Shown: positions 54,603 through 64,000 of the stretch, piece after piece
Position numbering within the stretch: the stretch's first letter is position 1
Layout of the letters: each line of letters opens with the position of its first letter
Assembly: GCA_963691705.1 (NCBI GenBank)
Contig: OY829541.1
Location: 51,356,377 to 51,420,376, forward strand
DNA length: 64,000 nucleotides
From: Viola odorata
Lineage: Eukaryota > Streptophyta > Magnoliopsida > Malpighiales > Violaceae
Direction: 5' to 3'
Program-made: the position numbers and the translations under genes
Notes under the pieces: generated by a model
Seen by the model: only the letters and a program-made list of their open reading frames with translations
The model's database searches: none
Told to the model about the DNA's origin: nothing

Positions 54603-56088
54603 TTTTTTGCGTTTAAAGTCTAGTTATTGGGGCCTCGGTGGAGTAATTCACTTGCGAGGAGCTATCGTGAACCTGAAAAAAGAAAATACGAAAAAAGAGT
54701 AAGTACAAGTGAGGATATGCAGGTGATGGACGATCCTGAGGCCTCCACGTTGCTCATTCGCTTTTCCGGCTACACTTTCATTTGATATTTTCAGGGCAGT
54801 CGGAGAGGCGAGATATCCCAGCTATTGACAAGATGCGAAGGAAGCCTCTATTCATTCCAGCGATGTGAAGCAAATCGGAGATGTTATCTACGAAACCCAA
54901 ATCAGCAGGGGCAACCAATGCCGCCATGCTAGGAAGATCTCTTTTACACTATGCTTTCAAACGATGCAGGGCCTGATGCCTGGTGTACCCAACCGAGGGG
55001 AGGGACGATGATCTAAACCGTGAATTTGAAGTTTTGTGATGAGCAAGGAGAATATGGCTACGAGTAATATTCGGATGTTTTTAGTATCTGGTAGGAAATT
55101 TTTTTCGAAATTTTGGTGAAACGATAGTGTTTATCCCGGAGGGATTTTCTCTTTTTATTTTTGTGATGGTCTTTTAAGTTGTGTTGGATGGACAATTGAT
55201 ATGGAAAGTTTGAGGCATTTTAATAAATATCCGAAAGAGTACGACTTTATTAAAAAGTGTTTACAAAATATGGGAAACTTGCCAACTACCTAAATTCATC
55301 AAAAATGGCTAGACTAGATGAAATTAGGGATCCTAGTTACATGAAAAAGAGAAGGTTTGCCGATATCCGAGTCTTCTAGTGAAGGTGTCAACTTTGGAAG
55401 TCGAAATTCTCTTGCTCATGCCAAAGGTATTCCATCGAGGCCATCTCCCCTTTTTGCATTCCTATCTCGGCTCCTAAAGCTGTAATCCGGCTTTGCAGTG
55501 CCTGATCATTGAAACTTCATTCCCGAAAATATCAAGTGAAAGTAGTGTAGGTGCTGACATATCGAATGAGCAAAACGGGTCCTGTGGGACAAACATAAAA
55601 TTTTAAATGCAAAGTAACCTACACGTGTAAGAAAATTTACAGTTCGTATAACAGAAAATTTATGAAAAAATGGAAATCATGGCAACAAGATGAATAGAGC
55701 CACGACAAACAGGTATAATCATAATGCACGTGCTGGGGCTCTGATTCCGACATTTCTAACTGGCTTGAATGGTTTCCGGATGATACCATGAAAACGTCCC
55801 TAAAGTGTCGTCCAGTGTCCCGATTCCTTGCGAAATCGTGTAACCTTTCAACTGGCTTTAGGGGTTCATCCGAGTTGGGATTGGTGAACACTACCCAGGA
55901 CATGTGTCCTAGGGCGTCACTACTACCCTCCTAATTTGGTAATTGTCCCCTGGGTATAGAGCGCTATGAAATGTATATGACAATTGATAAAGCAAATAAA
56001 TGAACAGACCAGCAATTGATCAAAGCAAATAAATAAATAAACAAATAAAACACCTCTCTAAAAAGATAAAACCGGCTCCGACTCTAAA
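54603..56088 (-). other. Ogre-2 leader
   Basis: 1.5 kb between PBS and gag. An open frame of 88 codons (55,903-55,637) could be a remnant of the extra 5' ORF known in Ogre elements, but nothing supports it beyond length. Confidence 0.4.
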
Positions 56089-56107
56089 TTCCCCAGTGAA
56101 GTCGCCA
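56089..56107 (-). promoter_or_regulatory. Ogre-2 primer binding site
   Basis: Minus-strand TGGCGACTTCACTGGGGAA, same as Ogre-1, three nt behind the LTR end. Confidence 0.75.
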
Positions 56108-56197
56108 AACTATCGCGCCCCGAAAATAAAAATTTGCGAGTATGCAACGAAATTTAGGACCTTACAATGCTCGGCGTAAACAGACGCCTCGCAACAT

Positions 56198-56212
56198 GCA
56201 ATGAAGTCGCCA
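56198..56212 (-). promoter_or_regulatory. PBS-like motif in the Ogre-2 LTR
   Basis: Minus-strand TGGCGACTTCATTGC at 56,212; starts 105 nt before the PBS at 56,107. Confidence 0.6.
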
Positions 56213-57035
56213 CCCTAATTTGGTTGCTAGGTTTAGGGAACCTTAATCGTCATGGCATAGGAAATATAATAAGTAAAAAGACTAAAGGCACAAAAAAAAG
56301 GGTCTGGACCCCAGACAAAGGTTCGGGGTCATATTATGGTCTCGGGAAGGTGTTAGGCACCCGAGTCACATCCGAAAACGGTTACCGGTTGATGAGAGAG
56401 GTGTTCAAAAAGGTGTTTGATAAAATGCGTTTTGTTTTGAAAAGGGGGACCCTCAGAGGAATCGTCACTTTAGTCTTTTTATGATCGTGACGTTCAGAAA
56501 TAATTAATCGTTGAACGGGGTTACCGTTTGAACGTCTTTCGGACCGGGTTACCGTTTATCAAGACCGATTGATTATTCTTGAACGTAACGTGATGGGACT
56601 GAATTTTCTGTAAGACTGACTGAGCGCCCTCGATGTCATCATTGGGCCATACATGATTAAATTAATTACTACGTGATCCTATCATGGATTGCTAACAGAG
56701 TACAAATTTAAATGATAGGTTTTGAAGTGAAAAACTGATGTGGGATCGAAAGTCCCCATGTACATGCAGTCAATATATGCGAGAATTTAAAATCACATTA
56801 GCATGGCATTTTAAGCAACTCTTTAAACATGTTGTTCATGTGGGTTGATTTTAGTTCTAGCAGTTCTATATATCATGCGTACGATTGATATTTACAAAAA
56901 GTGTTGAATAAATAAAAAGGAATCGAAAGGCGTACTTTCGAGCGAAGCTTGAAATTAAAACCTACAAAATGAGAGTGTTAGCGATAGCTTGAGAAATAAA
57001 TAAGCAATTTTATGAGTGCGAAATTTTAAATGACA

Positions 57036-57400
57036 GTTGATTGCATACGAGAAATGATGGATTTCACGTATACGAAAAATGAAATGCTGAGTTTGATAAG
57101 TGCAGGAAAATAAATGATGACAGTTGAGTGCATGCGAGAAATGATGGATTTGACGCATACAAAATTTAAATGCTGAGTTGATTGCATGCGAAAAACTGAT
57201 TTATTTGACGCATACGAAAATTAAATGCTGAGTTGATTGCATGTGAAAAATGATGGATTTGACGCATACAAAATTTAGATGCTGAGTTGATTGCATGCGA
57301 AAAATGATGGATTTGACGCATACGAAAATTAAATGCTGAGTTGATTGCATGCGAAAAATGATGGATTTGACGCATACGAAATTTAGATGCTGTTTTGATA
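57036..57400 (-). repeat. 54-55-bp tandem repeat in the Ogre-2 LTR
   Basis: Copies start at 57,171, 57,226, 57,280, 57,334 and 57,388 (TGCTGAGTTGATTGCATGCG), with degenerate copies to the left. Each holds GACGCATACGAAA and ATGATGGATTTGACGC. Confidence 0.9.
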
Positions 57401-57479
57401 AGTGCAGAAAAATTTAAATGTAGTTGACGATTTACAAGGAATTAAAACAGTTTGACGATTTGCAGAAAATAAACAGTTG

Positions 57480-57905
57480 ATATTGCAGAAGATTTCCAGC
57501 AGTATGATAAGTGCGAAAATTAAAACAATTGATATTTTGCAGAAAATAAAACAGTTGACATTTCCAGAAAATAAAACAATTGATATTTGCAGAAAATAAA
57601 CAGTTGATACTTGCGGAAGAATTTCCAGCAGTTTGCGAAAAATTAAAGCAGTTGATATTGCGGAAAATAAAACAGTTGATATTTGCGGAAAAATTTCCAG
57701 CAGTTTGCGAAAAATTAAAGCAGTTGATATTGCGGAAAATAAAGCAATTGATATTTGCAGAAAATAAAACTTGATATTTGCGGAAGAATTTCCAGCAGTT
57801 TGTAAAAAAATTAAAGCAATTGATATTGCGGAAAATAAAGCAATTGATATTTGCAGAAAAATAAAACAGTTGATCTTTACAGAAAATTAAACAGTTGATA
57901 GTACG
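57480..57905 (-). repeat. Second tandem array in the Ogre-2 LTR
   Basis: Irregular copies of CAGTTGATATTTGCGG and AGAATTTCCAGCAGTTTGCG, at spacings of about 25 and 65-75 bp. Confidence 0.75.
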
Positions 57906-58580
57906 AAAAATAATCATACGAAGCATACGAATTATTTTTACGAAAGAACGTGATCCGAAGTCTCGGAAAGAATTAAAAATGGGTTGGGCCCAATTGAAAA
58001 AAGAAAGAAAAATGAAATGGGCCAGGAATAGTGCCTGGCCCAAGGAAAACATTTAAACGGCACGTGAACAATGCCGAAACATGGCACTCTACATCATCAT
58101 TTTCCTTGGTCGCCGGTGCTACTGCCGGCAGCCAAGCTCCGGCTTCCCTTGCCCGATTCTCCCCATCTTCGTACCGAGACGCTCGTCTCCTCGACGGCGT
58201 CTCGACCGTACGAAGCTCAAATTTTAATACAAAACCTACCGAGTTTAATTTCAAAAAAATGACAAAACTGTTAATTATCAAAAACTAATTAATTCGCACA
58301 ATCTAGCTAACGATTTTTAAAATTGAAAGCATGTGTTTAATCTACATCATGCACATGAATTAATGGCATAAAAACAAGCAATTTATTTGCTCAAGATCAA
58401 GCCAAACGAATTTAAAGAAAAAACATGCTTAAAAACCAAAAATGCTTAGAGAGAGAAAGCTTACTCTCTCAAGCTTTAAACTGGACGATTGTCGCTCGAA
58501 GTGAGCAAGCTGATCAAGAGGGAGAAGGAGCAAGGATTTCTTGCGATTTTGGTGCCCTTTTTACGAAGGATGGAAGCTTG

Positions 58581-58590
58581 TATTTATAGG
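58581..58590 (-). promoter_or_regulatory. TATA box of the Ogre-2 LTR
   Basis: Minus-strand CCTATAAATA. Confidence 0.6.
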
Positions 58591-59557
58591 CTTTTTGAGT
58601 CGGTGGAGGCGAGGTGATGACGTCGGGGTGGCTAGGGGAGGAGAGGTGGCAGCTACGGTGGCCGTGTTGATGGTGGATGGGACGGGAAACGGCGGGAGCA
58701 GGCGGCTTGGTGGCCTGCTCCGCTGCCTCTTCACGTCCATGGTGCATGTGCACCATGGCCTTTAATTTGTCAACCGTTGATCTAGTTGACTTTTCTTTGT
58801 TGACCAGATCAACGGTTGAGATCAAGGGCCCTTTTAGTCTTATTTTAATGGCCTCGAGTCGAGTCCTGCGAGCGAACGTTCAGACTTTTCGAACTGAGGG
58901 TACCAACGCGTAGAGAAAAATACGACGGGTTTGACCGTCTACAGCGAATAATGAAAATTTTCCGTTTAACGTGTTTATTTTCTCGTTCAAAAACGTGAAA
59001 CGTTCGGACGGAAAAAAATGACGTTACGGCAAAAATTACACGAAACGCTGTAGACCGTTGCGAGCGGAAAAAAAGCTAGCAACTAGTTGATGGAAAACAT
59101 TTCAAAGTCAAGCTATTGTCCGAGCGAACTTACTCGAGTCCAATAAAATCTCGAACGAAAATAATAATAAAATAATAAAAATACTAAAAAATGCGCTAAA
59201 ATACTAAAAATACTAAAAATCATGAGATGACCTAAAACGAAGAAAAAACAGCAAACGACTGCCGGATAATTAAAAATGTGATTTTTAAGGCTAAAAATAA
59301 TAATGATAATAATAATGAAAATACGTGACAAAAAATTAAAAATGCGATTTCGAAAGCTGCCGATGCTAACGATGATGCTAAAACGCGATGAAAATTTTAA
59401 AAATGCTAATGACAGTAAACTAACTAAGAATGACAGTAAATTAACTAAATGACAGAAATGCTAAAATTAATTAAAAATGGCGTCAAAATTTGGGTATCAA
59501 CAGCAACCATCTTTACTGCTTATCAAAAATTCTAGTTACACTGTATTTTTTATCAGT

Positions 59558-59571
59558 AAATAGGGGGCAAC
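59558..59571 (+). promoter_or_regulatory. Ogre-3 polypurine tract
   Basis: AAATAGGGGGCAAC directly before TGTTGCTACCC. Confidence 0.75.
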
Positions 59572-62066
59572 TGTTGCTACCCAAATTTGAATTTTTCATC
59601 ACAACTTTACGTGTTTTATCGCTTATCGCATTTAATAACTCATCTAGGCCAAATTTCTGTTGATTCTTGGTCCTAGGCTAGTTTGTTTAATATTTTGTGT
59701 CATTTCGTGTCTTTTTAATTTTTTTTGTACTTTCGGCTGTCTTTTCGCGCAGACTACTATCAGTCTCGAGTAAGTTTCCTCGGACCGTAGATCGAACGCA
59801 TAACTTCTTTAGTTGATAAGTATCTACTATTTTTCTCTTTCGCGTCATCTAGTTTGGTCTTGTTCACTTTTTGTCGTAAGGGCATTTATTTTGCATCCGA
59901 ACCTTTGACATTTCCGAACGAGAAAATTCGTACGTCAAACCAAACTTTTTCCTTATTTCTTATATACTAGTTATCGTACCTTATTTTTCTACACCTTTTG
60001 TTCCCCTAGGTTTGTGCATTTTTCCGCGTCAAGCGAATTTCCTCATATCACAAACCGAACCAAAATATCTCGTTCGTGCTGGAAAAATAGGATTTCTACA
60101 TAAATGCAAGTTGATACTACACCCGGCGCCACATCACTTGGATCATCACAACTTCCCATCCGATCATCCTTGGCCACATACAACCCTAGCTAACTCCCTA
60201 CTCCTACCAAGACCTCATCATCACTTTCTTCCTCCTCCACCGCCGGTTTGCAACCACACAAGCAAACCGACTCCAATTTTTCTTTTTTCCTATAAATAGC
60301 ACACTTCACGCAACAAGTCAAGGGGACCTAATTTCACTTTCACTCTCAATTTCTTGCACTACCTTCTTGGTTTAAGCTCTCCTGGACAAGTAATCTCTCT
60401 CTCTAGTTTTCAATTCAATTTTCGTTTCTGTCCTTGATGCATGAATAAATTGCTAAAATTTACCTCACATGCTTAGTTTTCATGCTAATTTCATTTCCCT
60501 TGCTTCAATTTAATTGTGTAGTGTCTTGATTAATTAATTGCATGATATGCATGTTAATTAGCTTATTTTCTCCTGTTGAAATTGCCACTGTTTTCATTTA
60601 AAATTGCTTGTTGTTTTCATGGGTTTGAGTTGGTGTCATGCTTGGGGTTTTATTAGGGTCAAGTTGAGTGAGTTTTAAAGGTTGAGTCTCACCTTGGTCA
60701 CCGGCCTTGGCGCCGGCGACGTGAGAAAGGAAGAAGAAGAAGTGTAATGGGAGGGAATTTAATAGAAATAAAGGTGATGGGCCTGGCTTTTGCCAAGCCC
60801 ATTTTATTTTAATTAAAAAGGTTTGGGCTTGGATTTATTCCAAACCTATTTTTTGTTGTCCAAAAATCGAACATGGGCCTAAGCCCGACCCATTAAGTTT
60901 TTCGTATGTTTTAAAACACCGCATTACTTTCGTGCATTATTTTTGTGTTTTGTTTAAATGTTCGTATGCCATAATTAATTATTTATGCTATGTTTATTAA
61001 ATTGTTTGCCTAATCGTTTGCTTGTTTAATATTTCATAAAATGCTTTAATTATTTATCCAACTTGTTGTAATAATTAGTTAGTATTTTCGTCAATTGCTT
61101 TGACTTGTTGTAATGCTTTAATTAATTATTTCACTTGTTGTAATAATTAGTTAGATTAGTTATTCCGACCTCTAATTTGTAATAATTAGATAATTAGTTA
61201 AAAATAGTGTATGCTTGTTATACCTACGCTATTATTGTTCGTCGCTCCTCGATCGTGGCTCGTCAAAAAAGGTAAGATTAACTTAAACTCTTTTATTTAT
61301 TTATTTATGCTTTGAGTGAATGTATATTAGAAATGCTAAATCCGAACCAAATCGAATGCATGACCACTTAGAATGCGTTATAACCACCCATTCGTATGCA
61401 TGACATATAGAATTGCTAAAATTAAAATCAACTCACATGCATACCATGTTCAAATCACTTGTCTTTTATGCCATGAAATTAATTGTCTTTTTTGTTAAAT
61501 GCTATGTATGGTGGTTTCGATCCCACACGGATTATTTGTGCATTCATGAGAATGGTACGATGTTAGTTTTGCCATGATAGACCACTTAGTAAATAATTTA
61601 ATCATGCATGGCCCGATGATAAAAAGTGGGGAACGCCCGCTTTAGCAAAGAGAAAAACGATAACCTCGTCCAGAAAATAGAAAAATGGTAACCCCGTCCA
61701 TCGGTCCAGATCGGAAATAACAATATCCCGACGAAAAATGCTAAAGTAACGTCACCTTTAAGCGCCCCAAATTATGTGTTAAAATGTTTTCTTAAAACAC
61801 CTCGCTTACCGGTAACCTTTTTAAGTATGTGACTCGGGTGCCTAACACCTTCCCGAGTCCATAAATACGACCTTGAATCGTTGTTCTTTGGTTTAGACCT
61901 ATGTGCCTTAGTTTTTTTGTTTTTTTATGTCATGACGATTAGGTTCCCTAAACCTAAAAAAATAGGGTGGCGACTTCATTTTGCATGATGTGAGATGAGT
62001 CCAACGCTTATCTCGCATTCCCGTCTCGAACCTATTTCGCCAAATCGAAAAAAAGGGGGTGCGGCA
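59572..62066 (+). repeat. Ogre-3 3' LTR
   Basis: 2,495 bp, TGTTGCTACCC to GGGTGCGGCA. TATA box 60,291-60,298, CCTTGGTCACCGGC block near 60,690, TGGGCC/AGCCCA cluster 60,778-60,900, PBS-like TGGCGACTTCATT at 61,968. Same length class as Ogre-1 but clearly diverged. Confidence 0.85.
60291..60298 (+). promoter_or_regulatory. TATA box of the Ogre-3 LTR
   Basis: TATAAATA in TTCCTATAAATAGC. Confidence 0.65.
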
Positions 62067-62395
62067 CATACTATGAAAAATATTTACCACACAGCTTTAG
62101 GTGCATTCACAGTGTTTAAACTTGATTGGTAGGTGACTCCTATATAGTCTAACAAATCTGAAAATTGGCGATATTTTTATCGCAGTCGATTGTATTTGCC
62201 TAACAACTTGACTGATCCAAATCGTTCACCGGAAGCTAAGTATAATTCGTTATCCATGTCTTGCCAATCTATAGATTTGAAACTAGGAGTACCATTTTGA
62301 TCTACCTTAACTCTCTCGTACAATATTGCTAAAAATTTCACTTCAGTTGCATCGGACTATTTACCATCATCTTCTCCGTCATTTCTTCTTCCCAT
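62067..62395 (-). pseudogene. Myb/SANT-like gene fragment, cut by Ogre-3
   Basis: Minus strand, ATG at 62,395 (MGRRNDGEDDGK). Motifs EVKFLAILYERV, SIDWQDMDNELYLASGE, LLGKYNRLR and YRQFSDLLDYIGV, then NTVNAPKAVW, are the pattern of the plant Myb/SANT-like DNA-binding domain found in L10-interacting-MYB-like proteins and in partners of PIF/Harbinger transposases. Two in-frame stops (after DDGK and after NRLR) and loss of everything behind 62,067 make it a pseudogene. An AG acceptor just before the ATG suggests it was the second exon. Host gene or old transposon accessory gene cannot be decided. Confidence 0.6.
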
Positions 62396-62930
62396 CTAAA
62401 AATCCTCAAAATTTTAGAAGCACTCAAATGACCCACATGAAAAAATTAAAGCCCCGGTAGGACCCATATAAAAACCAATTTATACAATCAATCTATAAAA
62501 AAAAACCACTTTATACTATCAATCTAAAAAATCTACATACAATCAACTAAAAAAACCAATTTATACAATTAATCTAAAATAGCCAACTCAAACAATCATA
62601 CTACTAATAAATGACAATATGTAAATTAAAGCGGTATTAATATTAAAAAATAATTAATTACCCGGACCGTACTTTAAATCGAAGTGGCGGCGAGGTCAGA
62701 GGTGGCTAGAGTGAGCCACACGCGTCGGCGCGTGGAGGAGTCCGGCGGAGACGTTGGTGGCGCGTCGCCGGTTAGAATACCGCGCTTCCACTTGCTTTTG
62801 ACTCGACTCGTCCTTGCGCTTCTTCTTGTGCCGGCGGTGAGAACAGCAGACACCTGGAAGTGGTCGGACGGAGAAAACAGAAAAGATGTCATCCATGGAA
62901 ATTAGTATGCATGTTTTCAAAAGTTTTGAT
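62396..62930 (-). other. Putative intron and first exon of the Myb/SANT-like gene
   Basis: 62,396-62,640 is AT-rich, intron-like, with an AG at its 3' end and a CGG/GTAATT donor near 62,657 (minus strand). 62,660-62,930 is GC-rich with CGCCGG motifs and short open frames on both strands (for example 62,897-62,696). This could be a 5' exon; no recognisable protein. Confidence 0.3.
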
Positions 62931-64000
62931 TTGAAAAAAAGAAAAAAAAGACAGTGAAAAGAACTACAGGTTAAGCAAGTAGAAAATATAAAGTGTCTAC
63001 CCTCGTAAGGATGAGTGGCTGGCAGTGAATGAAGTGTGAGAGGGCCGAATGAGAGGGTAAGAGGGGAGAAAATTGGATTTGGTTTTTGGTTGTGTGCGGC
63101 GCTTAAGGGTTTGGAGTGGGAGGTGGTATTAGGGTTATTAGAAAGTGGATACGGAGTGGAAGAAAGTGGATGAGCTGCTTATTAGAAGCCCAAGCCCAAC
63201 CCCATCACAACTCGCCCTTTAATCAAAATAGTTGTCTTTACTCCCTCTCCATTTTCTTTTAATTTTGAGTTAATTTTACAAACTTATGCTCGTTAAAAAA
63301 TTAAAAATAAAGTGAAACATTATTGTACGTTTGTGTCGAAAGATAAAAATGGATAATTCAGATAATATTCTATTATTATTGTTATTACTATTTAAACTTA
63401 TAAAATAGAACAAACTTCCTAGGTCGATAAATTTTAGCTAAAAAAAATGTATCTTTAGCCATATTTATTCTTATTTGTTTAGGATGTATGAAGTTATTTG
63501 TTTTAAATCGAGTTTGTATTTATGTCATAATGTAACTTTCGATAATAACATGATAAAAAATGTTATTCATTACAATGTTAAACATTGAATTTTACTCGTA
63601 TGATTTTAATTAGGAGTATTAGTTAGTTAAATATCAATTATGAAGTATTTGTAGCACAATTTGTATCAATCTACATATTAATTATCAAAATTACGAGGGT
63701 AGAAATGTCTAAAATAATTTATTTTTTTAGATTAACAATATGAATTTATTGAACTAGAGTAAAAAAAAAAAAATTGGAAAAAAAAATTCAAATGGAAAAT
63801 TTTCCGTTGTGAAACAACCCCTTAGTGTTTGTGTTGGTTTTCTGTTTATTTTACTAATTTTTAAAACATAAAACTGAAAATAAGAAATTATTTTTTTATT
63901 TTTAAATTATGTTTCCATTTTTATTAATTGTTCATAGAAAAGAATAAACAAAACATTTTTTCTATTTTTTCCAGAAAAATAAATAAAAAATCTTAAACAG
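62931..64000. other. Non-transposon flank, AT-rich
   Basis: Minus strand 63,000-63,160 looks like a plant 5' flank (TAACCCTAATACC, pyrimidine-rich). From 63,240 on it is AT-rich with no gene. TACTCCCTCTCC at 63,239 resembles a Stowaway MITE end, but no matching second end is convincing. Confidence 0.35.

Larger units (their letters stand above)
50146..59502 (-). mobile_element. Ogre-2: pol-deleted Ogre element, minus strand
   Basis: 5' LTR 56,111-59,502, PBS 56,089-56,107, leader, gag 54,602-53,060, then at once a 3' region (52,980 to ~50,148) with blocks X and Y and a 53-bp array. RT, RNase H and INT are missing. No 3' LTR is found; the left end joins the Ogre/Athila fusion fragment. The right end lies in the 3' region of Ogre-3, so Ogre-2 inserted there. 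Confidence 0.7.
56111..59502 (-). repeat. Ogre-2 5' LTR
   Basis: 3,392 bp. On the minus strand it starts TGTTGATACCC at 59,502 and ends GGGGCGCGATA at 56,111. TATA box at 58,581-58,590. It is longer than the other Ogre LTRs (2.49 kb), partly because of two tandem arrays (57,036-57,400; 57,480-57,905). It shares the LTR-end block, PBS-like motif, CCGGC block and TGGGCC cluster with Ogre-1 and Ogre-3. Confidence 0.85.
59503..62066 (+). mobile_element. Ogre-3: 3' end of a plus-strand Ogre element
   Basis: The last 69 bp of the 3' region (matching 26,050-26,119 of Ogre-1, CAACCATCTTTACTGCT), polypurine tract and complete 3' LTR. The rest was displaced by Ogre-2. Right end at 62,066, inside a Myb/SANT-like gene fragment. 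Confidence 0.8.

Noticed and set aside
62684..62905. Plus-strand 73-codon frame as a secreted-protein gene
   Set aside because: GC-rich sequence is open in several frames on both strands; no promoter, motif or neighbour supports it.
63239..63620. Stowaway-like MITE (TACTCCCTCTCC start)
   Set aside because: The only candidate second end (GGAGTA near 63,614) pairs over too few bases, and the length and TA duplication are not convincing.

Overview
The window is nuclear DNA of a flowering plant, probably a eudicot with a large repeat-rich genome. Evidence: Ty3/gypsy LTR retrotransposons of the plant-specific Athila, Ogre/Tat, Retand-type Tat and CRM-like lineages, plant TATA and poly(A) signals, short GT-AG introns, and a plant Myb/SANT-like gene fragment at the right edge. 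No prokaryotic or organellar gene was seen. About 62 of the 64 kb is nested LTR retrotransposons. I cannot name the species.

Nest structure, left to right. (1) Athila-1, plus strand, 3' half, 1 to ~5,895, inserted into (2) a minus-strand Athila LTR (Athila-2, ~5,896-6,646), which sits inside the 5' LTR of (3) Ogre-1, plus strand, 6,647-28,610. Ogre-1 carries (4) a CRM-like element, minus strand, 16,491-25,034 (target duplication CCATC), which itself carries (5) a solo LTR, 19,888-21,056 (duplication TGATC). Ogre-1 interrupts (6) Athila-3, minus strand, 28,611-50,145, whose pol is split by (7) a Retand-type Tat element, 'element C', minus strand, 33,671-49,021 (duplication TCGAC). Then come (8) Ogre-2, minus strand, 50,146-59,502, with gag but most of pol deleted, and (9) the 3' end of Ogre-3, plus strand, 59,503-62,066, which truncates (10) a Myb/SANT-like gene fragment (62,067-62,395). 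LTR divergence counted by eye fits the nesting: Ogre-1 ~3%, CRM ~1.7%, element C ~1.2%.

The most interesting part is element C. Opposite to its gag-pol it carries a 7-kb cluster of four genes on the plus strand (34,436-41,253): two small ones with their own TATA box and poly(A) signal, and two large paralogues with the same phase-1 intron at the same place. Single antisense ORFs are known from the Tat lineage; a four-gene cluster with an internal tandem duplication is more than I know to be described. One large gene (681 codons after splicing) is fully open although the sense gag-pol has stops, a frameshift and an altered protease active site.

Two further themes. First, short words recur far above expectation and differ between families (TCAAGGTCCCGAA in Athila-1, TCAAGCCCTCGAC/GGGCTCGA in Athila-3, GCTAACG in element C); all three elements also carry an extra non-gag-pol protein. 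Second, the Ogre LTRs share a second primer-binding-site-like motif exactly 105 nt before the real one where both can be measured, and Athila and Ogre elements share two conserved non-coding blocks in their 3' regions.
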